From Aulostomus chinensis (Eukaryota > Chordata > Actinopteri > Syngnathiformes > Aulostomidae), in the NCBI GenBank assembly GCA_037954235.1, contig JBBMOA010000004.1:6232001-6296000 (forward strand): DNA of 64,000 bases. Reading direction: 5' to 3'. Each line of letters begins with the position of its first letter. Position 1 is the first letter of the stretch. Shown one piece after another: positions 34,414 through 45,299 of the stretch. The translations under genes and the position numbers were made by a program. Below the pieces are notes generated by a model. The model worked only from the letters and a program-made list of their open reading frames with translations, was not told the origin of the DNA and did no database searches.

Positions 34414-34475
34414 TGTGAGTGCGTGAATCAGGCAGCGTTGTAAAGTGCCTCAAGTGAAATATCCATTTCCCGCAT
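34286..34475 (+). mobile_element. SINE-like element with an internal TG array, copy 2
   Basis: AAGGGTTGCTGGTTCAAAAC (from 34290) matches the B-box region of the copy at 12.0 kb. GTGTTGAAGTGTCCTTGAG and a TG-rich centre follow in the same order, and GTTGTAAAGTGCCTCAAGTG then ATCCATTT form the 3' part. It is a more decayed, shorter member of the same family, with no visible target-site duplication. Confidence 0.55.
34379..34420 (+). repeat. (TG)n microsatellite inside SINE-like copy 2
   Basis: About 32 bp of uninterrupted GT, then GAGTGTGAGTG, in the same relative position as the array in copy 1. Confidence 0.95.
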
Positions 34476-36899
34476 GGACTCATTTTGAAGTATGAAAATG
34501 TACAGAAATACACAGTTTTGCCTCAACAAGTATTTCCAGCGCGGTCAAATGTGCCACGCACGGCTCTGATCAGCCCTTTGGAATAATTATTGATTGGGGG
34601 TCATTCTGTCAAAGACAATAAATGCATTGGAGCTCTTTGATTTCTCATTACAGTCGAGTCTCCACAGTTCTGCCAGCAGGCCTTCAGTCAATATCCCATG
34701 TTCTCAATGTATTGCTCGGGACAATGATTACCTATTGACCCCTCCCCTTATGGGAATGTTTTATATGACAGAGGGTCTGGTCACAATATTCAAATATCTT
34801 GTAAGCATCTCATTTCAGTAAACACTAAATCCATAACTGGATTTGGATTTCTACAGCTCTGGGAAAACTGAGAACGTCGGAAGACGACTGTCTCGTATGA
34901 CACGATAATACTGGAGTAGTAGACTCGTTCTGGACAGCCTCGGTAAATGCTCTGATTGTATGACAGCAGTGCTGACCAATTTTCTGGAAATATGAAAGCT
35001 CCCATTGATTAAACATCTCTCCCACCTTCAGATTTGGACAGGAAATAATACGTTTCTGCTTGTCATTTAGACTGGACACTTTCATAGATCCTGGTGAAGA
35101 CTAAAAATAGCCTGGTCGAAGTCGTTCCGCAAACCTCCGACACTCGCACTCACACTCCTGCTTTCCTTCCGTCCATGCAAAGTCTTGTATTAAACTTTAG
35201 TCAAAACTGTTCCATGACTGGAGACCTAAAGTGAGACGGGCTGATTAAATTCCCTCTCCTCTGTGAGCGTTTCACCTTAGTTCAAATGCCTCCTGAGTGC
35301 CTGAAATGGTTCATTTGTTGAAGCAGTCCCCTGCATCCATTTCCACAGGTGCTGCACTCAAAGTCATTCATTTCCTCTGGCTCCTTATTCCTCTCTTTAT
35401 TCCAAAAGTACTACTTGCTCGCTTTGATTGAACTCAATGGGATTACAACAGAGTTAATCGCTCCTGGGTTTGTCCACTTATTACCATGTGAACTCCTCCG
35501 CTTCCCATTGTTTCCGGGGCTTCCACACAGATTACCTGCTCCTGCTGCAAAATTGCTCCATTGTCTCCTCGGGAGCATGGCTCTAAATGAAAGTAGAATG
35601 GTGGCTGGTAGAACAGAAAGGGCTACAGCGGCGAGAGGTGGCTGTATATCCACCGGTGAAAGTACCTGCGTGTGTGCAGCCGTTAAAATGCTGGCAGCTC
35701 TGCAGCTGCAGCTGTGGGATGAATCGCCGTGATTACAGGTGTCTGCATTTACAAACGCGACTAAGAGACTTCTGTGGTGGCTCGGTATTTTGCCAGATTT
35801 TACAGATCTCAGTAGCTGAGTTTACATGCAGACTTTTTTGTCAGTCTGAATCAAATCACTTGGAAAAATTGTTTACTGCACAGACGCATTTAATCAGAGA
35901 AACCTGTGTGGCATGAGCACTTCCTGCGTTCTGCCTGGTGAGACTCTCGCTTCTGCCTGTCAGGCCGATGTTAGTCCAGCGCTCGCCAACCTCAGTTACC
36001 AACACTGAGCTGAAAGGTAAACTTAGCAGAAATGCTAACGTTAGCTTAAACCAGGAGTCTCCCCCCCAATTAAGTGTGGAGAAGAAATTTGTGCACGATG
36101 TCAGAACTGCCATGGTCTCTCCGCTCTGGCTGTGACATCACGGCCTCCAACAGGCACCATACACCCTCATAAAACCAGATACTCTCAAAGAACCTCACAA
36201 CAGAGCACCAGCATCTGAACTCAGCTTTGCTTCAATCGTTCCTGATGAGGAGGAAGTGCCTGCAGATTCAGCGCCTTCCTACATCAGGAGTCAACAAGGT
36301 GACATGTTTGTAGTTTTTTTTCAATTCACCTGTTGTGGAAATTTTAAGAAAAGCGACGGTCTGTGAGCAACTCGACTCAACGCCACCAGAAGTTGGTGCG
36401 AAAGTACCAGCAAGTTTGGGAATCAGTGAAGACATCGGCGAGGGAGTTATAGACGTGACGTACAGACGTCAGAGCTCATCTGCAATAAGTGGTTTCCTGT
36501 CTAGCAGATTTACTCTCTTTCAAAAAAATACAAAAGGCCTCACTTTCTCTGATGGAAAACTACAAAATGTAGTAGTGAATGACAGGCAGGGAAAACCTGC
36601 AGGAAGCAGTTTGAGGACAGACAAAAGGCCGTTGTTCAGGTTATGGAAACGGCGCAACACTAGTTTGGGTTTGCAGACAATGAGACCCGATCAACCAGCT
36701 GGAGTCCTGCTGGGCCTGCTGGGTGCTTGGCAAACACCCCAGCATTCTCCCCAAGACGTGCGAGAAGGTCAGACCGCTACTGTTGATAATTAACCCCCAG
36801 CGTCAACACAAGAAAACACCGGCAACAACGCCTCACCTCAGAGGGCCATCGACTCTTAAACTTGTACTCATGACCCAGCATCAACAATCAACATCGCCA
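34476..36899. other. Intergenic, no gene seen
   Basis: The stretch at 35.1-35.9 kb is repeat-poor, but no exon is recognised. A 152-codon open frame at 36335-36793 on the plus strand has no known similarity. Confidence 0.4.
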
Positions 36900-36939
36900 A
36901 CACACACACACACACACACACATGAATATATATATATAT

Positions 36940-36991
<52 letters not shown>
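36900..36991 (+). repeat. Compound (CA)n-(TA)n-(CA)n-(TA)n microsatellite
   Basis: CA, TA, CA and TA blocks follow in that order, ending in about 40 bp of uninterrupted AT. The TA blocks are self-complementary and could extrude as a cruciform. Confidence 0.97.
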
Positions 36992-36993
<2 letters not shown>

Positions 36994-39037
36994 GAGGGGA
37001 TTGGAAAAGGTCAGACGTAGCACTTCACCAAACCTTTGGTGGTGTTTTGCTTTGCCACCGGGAGTGCGGTGTGTTGAGGGACTGTCAGAACTAAGAGGGC
37101 TCTGCCAACAGAGAGGTGTGCAACCTTTAGTGTCCTGGCCTTGAGGAGCACCCGCGCTCTCACCTTAACATCATTTTAAAGGCCATGTGTACTATTTACT
37201 CTTTACATTTACCCTTGAGTCCGCTGTCTGGAGGTGTGACCAGCATATTTACCAGCCAAACAGAATCCATAGCAGAGCAGCGGCATTGTTATCAAGCCGT
37301 GCAAACATCCTGAAACACACAGAACAGCTTTAGATCACCAGAAGACTCTAACTATAATCTGACTGACATGAGAGCCTCGTAGTTCAACACCAAAATAAAC
37401 CCCCGTCGCGTTTCTTCACCATTCACAAACTCCAGCTTTCAAACATGAAACATTTCAGTCGACGGCAGTATTTGGTTATAAAGTTGTGCACTGGCACTGT
37501 GGCGTTCGAGGAGACACGTTTACTGTTGCTGAGATCAAAAAGGAAGATTTAGTGGTGGAAAGCAGCACAGTTGTGCTCTGCTGCATAAACTTCATGGAAT
37601 CTTTGGCCGTGAGGCTTGACGGTTGGACCACACATGGGACCAGGATCCAGAATTTAATGGGATGATTGGAATTTTTCTTTTTTTAACTCAGATTGCTGAT
37701 AAAAGTAATTATCTAAGATTCCAGTACTGCAGCCACCTCTGTTGTAACCCTGAGCTCATCGAGAACTCTCATTGGTCTCCAACGTTGTCCCGCCCCCAGC
37801 ACCACCTGAGTGGTTGGGAATCATGCGTAGTCGTCCAGACAGGAGGCTGAATGCTGACATCATTTTCATTTTCACCGCGAGCGTAGAGCTCCGTATCGAC
37901 CTTGACAGAACCTCGACCTCCAGTGACGACACGCCCTCGTCTAGCTGACAGCAGATCAGCGGATCGGTCTTTGGTTTCTGGGATCATCGTTATCTCCAAA
38001 TTCAGATCAGATCCGTCAACACCTGTTTTTATCGTATAGCTTCCACTCATCTGTTCTTTCCTTGTCTCATCTTTCATTTTATCGTCATTTCATCTCCGTT
38101 CGTGGTGATCTGCGATTCATTGTCCTCCCTTTTATTTGTCCGTTTGTGAGAATGGACGAGGATGAAGGAGCAGAAGTGTTGTGAAGGTCCTTCAATGCAT
38201 GAATACAAAAATAATCTCCTTTATTTCACGTGGAAAGATCACAAACCAACAGCTTGTGGCCTTCACATCAAGAACACGGCGAATCAAAGTTCCTGGGAAA
38301 GTCGTATGTGACAAAAAAACGTGTGTAAAAGGATCCTGAGACTTGAAGGGAGACACAAAAGGAAGAAAGTGGCCAAACACGACAGCCAGGAGAAACAGAC
38401 TGAAAAGCCAAACCGCACTAATGACACAACAAGAGTCAGGAGGGCAGGAAACACCAGCAGCAGAAGCTGTGGCAGACGAGCACGATTAACCAGCTCCACA
38501 CAGGTGCATCACTCAGAGCGGCAGCCAACAGACAAAGACAGGAAGTAGAGCAACCCAGATGGGGGGGAAGCACTTTCAAAATAAAACAGGAACTGAAAAA
38601 AGGTCAAACCACAAGGAAAACAAAGCTAGACTGAACTAAAGAGTTCAAAGCTTAAAGTCCAAACTAAATATTTGCACATTCCAGGCAAGAAGGTACAGGT
38701 TTGGTGATGTCTGTCCCTTCCAGGCCTCACATGACAGCGCATGAATGGCTGGCTGCATCTGGTGGTTCCGCCCGTCACACAAAACAGACCAGGCAAACTG
38801 GACAAGTCCAAGGTTCCTGCCTGAGAACAAATGTGCGAACACCAGCCTGACACCATCTGGCAGGACGCGCAGGAGTACCTGCTGCCGTTGGGCCAGACGA
38901 CAGACGAGCTCTCGGCCTCGGGGCAGGAGACTCCAGAACTCGTCCTCCACACTCCTGCGAAAAAATGTTTGTTTTTATGACTTATGTAATGTTTTGCAGA
39001 AATATGAAAGATATCATTTATTTCATCATCATGCCAT

Positions 39038-39040
<3 letters not shown>
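36992..39040. other. Intergenic, with a possible retroelement tail at 38.57 kb
   Basis: On the minus strand 38594-38571 reads AGTTCCTGTTTTATTTTGAA then AGTG. A near-identical string occurs on the plus strand at 62251-62270 (ATTCCTGCTTTATTTTGAAA). I associate this motif with the ends of a widespread fish repeat, but the element cannot be delimited. No exon is recognised. Confidence 0.35.

Positions 39041-39091
<51 letters not shown>
39041..39091 (+). repeat. (CA)n microsatellite
   Basis: Uninterrupted CA run of about 51 bp. Confidence 0.98.
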
Positions 39092-39093
<2 letters not shown>

Positions 39094-39539
39094 CCTTTCA
39101 ACATGACTGCACTAAAGCTTAGGTAATGAGCCCCAATTTGACTCAATTAGGTGGTGTTTGTGTTGATGGTTATTGAGTGTGTGTGTTGTTGGGTTTGCTG
39201 GCCGTCCCTCTGGGACTCCCCGAGGCCACAGTGTGGATAATTAGAGTTCATGTGAGAGGGTTAACCCACCTCAGTGGGCGCGAGAGAGCAAGACAGCTCA
39301 CCGCTGCACCTTGCTTTTGATGTCTGGCCAGCTCTCTCTCCCACTATCTACCTGAATGTCAACCAATTGGGACAGAGCAAGGACTTGACATTATGTCTGC
39401 GGGTTATCATTATGTGTATTTTTTTTCACCTGATCGATTGGCTGTGGTCTGCAGTGGTGCTTCTGGGGGTAACTGTCACTGCTAGTTAGGGATTGACCAG
39501 TGGGTATCATTAAGAACGAGAGCGCCTGCTTGGGGGAGG
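39092..39539. other. Intergenic, nothing recognised
   Basis: No gene or element is recognised. The sequence becomes repeat-poor towards the right. Confidence 0.4.
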
Positions 39540-40330
39540 CTTTGTTGTGGGGAGGGGTTGTGAAGAAGCCGTGCCTTTCTCTTTTAGCCTCCTGGACTTA
39601 GTTGACCTTTCACTTAGGGAGCAGCTGGAGCCGAGAGATATTTAATTGAATGGAGTCTTCAGATGTATTTTGGAGAGAGCAGAGGAGATACCGCCGGCTC
39701 AAGACCAGGCAAGAGTGGGGAGACAGAGACGGAGAGCGCGGGGGGAGAGAGTTTGCTTGACCTTCAAAGCCTAATTGATAGGCTTTTCATAGACCTTGTT
39801 TGAGATGTGCGTGGTCCCTGTTGTTCAGCAGACCCTTACAACTCCTGCAGAAGTACAAAGTCAACCGCAGGTAGGGAGCCCCCAGTGGCCCGCTGCAATC
39901 AATAGCAGCCGGCTTGGCTAACGAGAGCTGCAGTCACTCTCCAGCTTTCACAGGCCCCATTAACAGGCAGCGCCCAGCCTAATTCCACAGCCTGCACTCA
40001 TTAATGTGGAGAAATACGGGGCAACAGCAACATTAGGAAAGAGCTTGGAGAATAGCTGGCGCTTGTATTTGGCAAAAGAAGTCAAAATAGAACAGCAAAA
40101 TGATGTGCCTGCCGCTTGATTGATTAGGAGAGAGGCGAGTTAACAAACAAGGGGATACATCAAAACAAAAGCAGCCTTGCAGAGCTTCGCTCTTCACCAG
40201 TATTTCTCCCGCCATGTCTCTCTCTCTCTCTTCCCCCCTGTTTATTTTAGCTCACTGAATTTTGATAAAACATGGTGATGGGCAATACAGGAGGCTGAAA
40301 CAGATTAATGAAAATTCAATTTGCTTCCCA
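39540..40330. promoter_or_regulatory. Candidate conserved non-coding block
   Basis: This is a long repeat-poor stretch with no significant open frame. It contains TTGATTGATTAGG (TGATTGAT is the Pbx/Meis-type core), TTTAATTGAATGG, CTCATTAATGTGG and CAATCAATAGC. The texture is that of a developmental enhancer cluster; conservation is untested. Confidence 0.35.
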
Positions 40331-40421
40331 GCTCAGAGCTGTGAGGTAAAAGGCTGAAAGGCGACAGGGGAAGACGAAGAAGCTCCGGCCTTATTGTCTT
40401 TGAAAAGTGATTTAATTAGAG

Positions 40422-40424
<3 letters not shown>

Positions 40425-40463
<39 letters not shown>
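40425..40463 (+). repeat. (CA)n microsatellite
   Basis: Uninterrupted CA run of about 39 bp. Confidence 0.97.
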
Positions 40464-40466
<3 letters not shown>

Positions 40467-40591
40467 CAGCAGGGATACGCTGCTCCAACGAAGGAGCCTT
40501 GGACGCAGAGAAGATTTCTGAAGGATCATGTACAGAGATCAACCGATAAGAAGCTAATTTTGTGTACTTATGGGAGCAAACGATTGCATAG

Positions 40592-40608
40592 CCCCCCCCC
40601 CCCCCCCC
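40592..40608 (+). repeat. Poly-C tract (17 bp)
   Basis: A C homopolymer whose true length is uncertain because such runs are error-prone in sequencing. Confidence 0.9.
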
Positions 40609-40817
40609 ATTTCCCTGCCTCTCCCGGAATTCCTCCAGCCGGGAGGATGAAAGGAGGGAGCGGGGCCCAGATCTGAGGCTGTTTCGGCCATTAATGCTGA
40701 TCTCCAAAATTAAAGATTTATACCACTTGATAGAGCTCCCAGCACACACACCGATAAAGAAGGATGGAGTTGGGAGGGGAGCTTTCTCCTTTAAGGCTTT
40801 CTTTAAAGTATCTGAAT

Positions 40818-40844
40818 GGGGAGGGGGGTGGGGGTGGGGGTGGG
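40818..40844 (+). other. G-quadruplex-type tract
   Basis: Five G-runs of three to six separated by single A or T bases form one of the strongest plus-strand G4 patterns in the window. Confidence 0.75.
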
Positions 40845-43282
40845 AAAAACACAATCATGAAGAACCACTTTTCAGCTAATTGGAATCTCTTGAATAAGTT
40901 ACCAGTGAATGATGTTTAATTTGGGAAACGAGTGATCTTCCCGACACTTTGATGGGAAATTAAAGGAGATAGGACTCATCAAGTCTGCCAGGATCCAGAA
41001 CAGACCGCATCCACATACCTCACAGCCAGGCGCAAGCCCGCCAAACACAGCACACTGTGTTTATTTAGATAATGGACATGAAGGAGATTCACAAGAAATC
41101 AGGACTGTATTTGTGTCAAAGCGGAGTCGATGTAACGCCATCAGGAAAGAACCGGGAGAAACAGGGAGAAGCTGCGTCCCTCCTTCCGTCCTCTCACAGC
41201 CCCAAAAACCTGTGAACGCCGTCGATTGGATGGTTTCTCACCAGCTTGAGATGCTCCGACATTGAGCTCACCGATGTAAGGAGTCGGTGGTGAGACGTGG
41301 TGACGTCATCCATCCTCCCCTAGCTTTGTTCCTGTCACCGAATCTGTGGTAATTAGCCTGCACAAAAAGTGTTGTTCTGATAAAGTTTTGTTGCCAGCGC
41401 TCATTGAAAGTTGGCTGTAGAAATCCGGTTGGCTACGGTCAAAGGAACCAATGGCGATGCGAGGATACGACACTCCTTCAGCTGCGCGTTTCTACTGAAC
41501 GCCACATGACATCATTTAGATTTCAAACATGTTGAATCTGGCAATTTTATTCTCTTGGATCACTTTATGACAGAGTTTTCCATCTTAATTATGTGTTTGC
41601 TTAAATGAGCTCTTATTGCTTTGATTTACATTCCATTATAAATAAATGTGCTACTTACCGACTGTCCGCCTCCGAGCCGTCAGCGTTCGTGGATGACGGA
41701 GGAAGCAGCAGCACCTGGAATCCGTTTGACTCACCTGGCAGTGCAGGGAGCCGCTTCCTCTTTCCTGGTTCTGAAGAAACCAACCAATCCACTTGGAAGT
41801 GAGAGCCTCAGATAAAACTGAAGAAGAGAGGTCGAATAAATATTGGTGTTTCTGACGGTAAGAATTACATAAAATAACCACATGCTCTTGAACGTAGAAC
41901 GACTGAAGTTGCAGATTTCGTGCATCGGCCTGAGCGTCCTTAGAAACCTCCTCTCTCCCTCAGGTGTGCCAGGCTTGTTGGCACCGCCCGGATCCGGAGC
42001 AGCAGAACTCTCCACTGGGTTTCTAACAAGTCCCCTGCAATATTTGAAGCCTATTTTCAATCTTTCTGCTTGCTGTTGTTCTAAGTCTGTCACTCCTTTC
42101 CTCCTCGAGGGTTATCCAATCATGGTGACATGATTATGCATATCAAACAAATGGAACGAGGGTACAAGAAGAAACTGTCTAAATTACCCATGAAGTGACA
42201 CTTTGTGTGGAACGCTCATTGTTTTATTCATGTCCCCCTTTTTTAATCCTGTTTCTTCAAACTCGAGCACACGCGCTATCATGGGACATCATGTGTGCAG
42301 ACCCAGCGGATCCATGACAAACATGAATCAACAGCATCTTATCAGGGAAGACCTTGATACTCCGTGTTTGGTTTAGCCTGCCAATCAAACGCCAGTCCCC
42401 ACCCATGTTTGCTCACTAGACTCCAGGCAGAGAGGTGGAGGCGCGTTCTGCATCCACCTCTCTGCTGGCATTAGGCATCAGTACAAGGAGGTTAATAGCG
42501 GCGAGGGGGCGTGGCTCCCACCAGCTGGACAGTGGTGGGGGCAGCCGACTCTTGGGGGTCCACAGAAACCAGACAAGTGATGAAGGGCGATCCTTCAATG
42601 TTTCATCAAAGTGCCGATCTGCCATGTTGTTGGGTTCCTCTGCGCTCGCCTCTCTCTGCCCGTCTTTACACTTCAGACGGATCTGAATGACATCATCAGC
42701 TGCAGTTTGATCAGCGGCGTCTAAATGGACCTGAACGATCCAGCGAGTGAGAAAATAGACAGTAGACTTTTTTTTAACATGAAATTGGTATTCATGTAAA
42801 TGTGTGCTGTGTGTCTTTCGCCATCGTTTGAAGCAGAAAACCCAGACGAACACAGAATCCTCAGGACTCACGAGACCCAGAAGCTCCTCCTGGCTCTGGA
42901 CGCGGGTGGCACCGTGTACCGGTTCACCTGAAGCGTCAGTCTGACCCACATGAGGGTAAGAGCTCCTCACACAGATCTGACAAGCCTGCAGATTTGACTT
43001 CACATTCCTTAATATTGCAAGACAGAACGTTTCTTTATCTTGACTTCTTGTTTGCAGTTGAGGTTTGAGAGCCGGTCCGATAGTCGTGGTCATCATCACT
43101 ACTGAGATAAAGAAGGATCGGAAATCTCCAAAGACAGCACACAGGGAGCTCTGTGCCTCAGGAGGGGCGGCATATCAATCAACAGCTCTATTGTGGGGGG
43201 TATTTTTTAATATTTTAGAGTCTAGTTTGAAAGGAGCGATCGATAAATCAGCTTCGATGCCCAGACCTCCAGACCCAAGGAG
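40845..43282. other. Intergenic, no gene seen
   Basis: A 227-codon minus-strand open frame (42416-43099) stands out in length but shows no motif or family I recognise; its GC content and lack of flanking splice signals argue against a gene. AT-rich sequence at about 42.1-42.4 kb is otherwise plain. Confidence 0.35.
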
Positions 43283-43339
43283 CCACAGGAGGAAAACCCG
43301 GTTCCTCCACAGGAGGAAAACCCGGTTCCTCCACAGGAC
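43283..43339 (+). repeat. 24-bp tandem duplication
   Basis: CCACAGGAGGAAAACCCGGT plus TCCT occurs twice in a row without change, followed by a partial third copy CCACAGGA. The unit is unrelated to the 24-bp repeat at 2.5 kb. Confidence 0.93.
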
Positions 43340-44171
43340 AGCAAGGCTTTTATTAAGATATGGTACATTTGAGCTGGTGAAATGATGTCCTTCCTGGTCA
43401 GTTTTCCTCGTGATTGCGGTCATGCCAGTCACATTTCTGCATCAGTGAGTGAATTCGATGAAGATGTTTGAGCCAAGTTGTTCTTGTAGAAGTTTGTCAG
43501 ATGAAAATGAGGCTGAAACCCTGGGAGCGGCGGCGTCACGCTGCCGCGGCAGAGCTGAAGCAGGTAAACGCACAGATGTGTCATTTATTTCAATTGCTTC
43601 GTGACATTTGGAAAAGAGCTCCAGCAGTGACTGTGGCTCAGCGCTCTGGCCAGTAATTATTCAATTACACAAGCTAATTGACACCCAGTGTTGTCTTTTA
43701 TTGGCTGATTTATTGGATAATTGTGCTGCCTCTGAAAAAGCCACTTCACCCTTGCTACTGAATGTCCGCACGCTCACTCCAGTCACTTATGGGCCTCACA
43801 ATAATGGCCCAAACAAAGATTTCATCACGCTTTTGGTTATAATTGTTGTGAAAAGCTTTTCACATGAACACACGAGTGCCTCCATTTTTTCCTGCTTGTC
43901 CAGCTGATGGATAATTCCTGAATCTTCTGAAGCACCGTTAAAAACACAGTTTCACCCCGCAGCTGCACCGCGTGGGGCCTCGACCTGTAAAGACGGAGCT
44001 CAGCTGATGTAAAAATGACACTGTCCAGCGGCTAAAGTGTCATAAAATGTGGACGCCATGACCTGCGTGACTGAGGCTCTGCACCGACAGAGCTCAAAGT
44101 GTATTTTGTCTTTCAAATAGGACAGAACGAGAGTCTCCAGCTCACAGAGGTGTTTTCATCTCTTCTCAGTG
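43340..44171. other. Intergenic, with an AT-rich segment at 43.6-43.9 kb
   Basis: The segment 43650-43760 (CCAGTAATTATTCAATTACA, GCTAATTGACACC, TTATTGGCTGATTTATTGG) has the look of conserved non-coding DNA. A short frame ending at a GTAAAC near 43564 was considered as an exon and rejected. Confidence 0.35.
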
Positions 44172-44460
44172 AGTCTGCAGAAAGAGCCAGCCACGTACAC
44201 TTAGCTTGAGGCTAGTGGAGACAGAAGGCTAACAACAGCAAATGTGGCCAGAAGGTCAGTTTACCAGATCTCCGAGGCTCATCGGGTGTAATCCACCTTT
44301 ATTCTCAACAATCAACAAATATTCTAAATTTGAGCTGAAAGCGAGCAGCACTTCCAGTGTGGTGCTATTAAGAACAAACGTGATGGAGTTGCTTCAGCGG
44401 GAGTTGCCAGCTGGTCACACTAAGACAGACAGCTGCTGTATTAGTAACAGTCCATAAATG
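44172..44460 (+). mobile_element. MITE-like family, copy with an intact left terminus
   Basis: GAGTCTGCAGAAAGAGCCAG then CCACGTACACTTAGCTTGAG and GCTAGTGGAGACAGAAGGCT form the left terminus. The centre has TTCTAAATTTGAGCTGAAA, which aligns with TCGGATTTGAGCTAAAA in the 55.2-kb copy. The right terminal inverted repeat is lost. Confidence 0.55.
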
Positions 44461-45073
44461 TGTGTTAGAGGTTTTGCCTGAGAGTCTAAATTCTAATCTG
44501 TGCCAGTTTTATTGCCTATGAAACTATAAACACATGTGGGAGAGTTTCTCCGCTCAAGATTTCTGAGGCAGGATGTCTGACGTTTTGCCTGAAATAATTG
44601 GCCCTAATACACAGTTCAGTTTTATTTTGGTGGTCCAGCGTGAGGCCAAATGTGTCTCAGTGCCAGGAGGTGGATCAAATAGATTCATAACAGACTGCAA
44701 CTATCAGCTACACGCTCCAAACCACAGCAGCAGACCACAGCAGTTGTGTACTTGCAGGTACATTTGTAACCTCAAAACTGCAATACTGGTCCTTTCTTGA
44801 GCTGCCAGCCACCGCAAGTGTTTTTGAACATATTCAGTAATATTTCAAGACCACCAGAATATTGAGTGTCATGATTATGAAAAATACTGAGCGCATCAGA
44901 AGACCCAAGTCTCTGTTTTCATCCAAAAAAAGTCCTCATCAGTTCATCCATCTTGTTTTCCAGGGTTTCGAGGGTTGGACAAACTTAAGTGTTTATTCAT
45001 TTTAGGGTTTGTTCTCTCACACCCATACGGTTACTTTGACTGTGTACTTTAAAGAATAAACAACGGTAATGAG
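44461..45073. other. Intergenic, nothing recognised
   Basis: No gene or element is recognised. Confidence 0.4.
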
Positions 45074-45082
45074 CCCCCCCCC

Positions 45083-45113
<31 letters not shown>

Positions 45114-45118
45114 ACACA
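45074..45118 (+). repeat. Poly-C (26) followed by (CA)n
   Basis: A long C homopolymer passes directly into a CA run. A similar C-to-CA junction occurs at 59.42 kb. Confidence 0.95.
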
Positions 45119-45281
45119 GCCAGAGCATCCATGACCCTCCTCTGCCCGACTCAAGTGCTCCTACTTCTGGCTGGTGCAGCTCCTCAGGCCCCCTGGAGAA
45201 CCACAACATTTGTCTGTCCGGAGCTTCTTGTTCGCTTGTTCTTGGACCTCAACCTGCAGTATTCTGTCAGGAGGTGCTCAA

Positions 45282-45299
45282 TAGCGCCCCCTACTGTGG
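45282..45299 (-). promoter_or_regulatory. CTCF-like motif
   Basis: The minus strand reads CCACAGTAGGGGGCGCTA, a close match to the CTCF core including the AGGGGGCGC centre. It is a motif match only. Confidence 0.45.

Noticed and set aside
43468..43570. Possible first exon reading MKMRLKPWERRR and ending before a GTAAAC donor-like string
   Set aside because: No promoter, no acceptor partner and no protein similarity; a single GT with a weak context is not enough.
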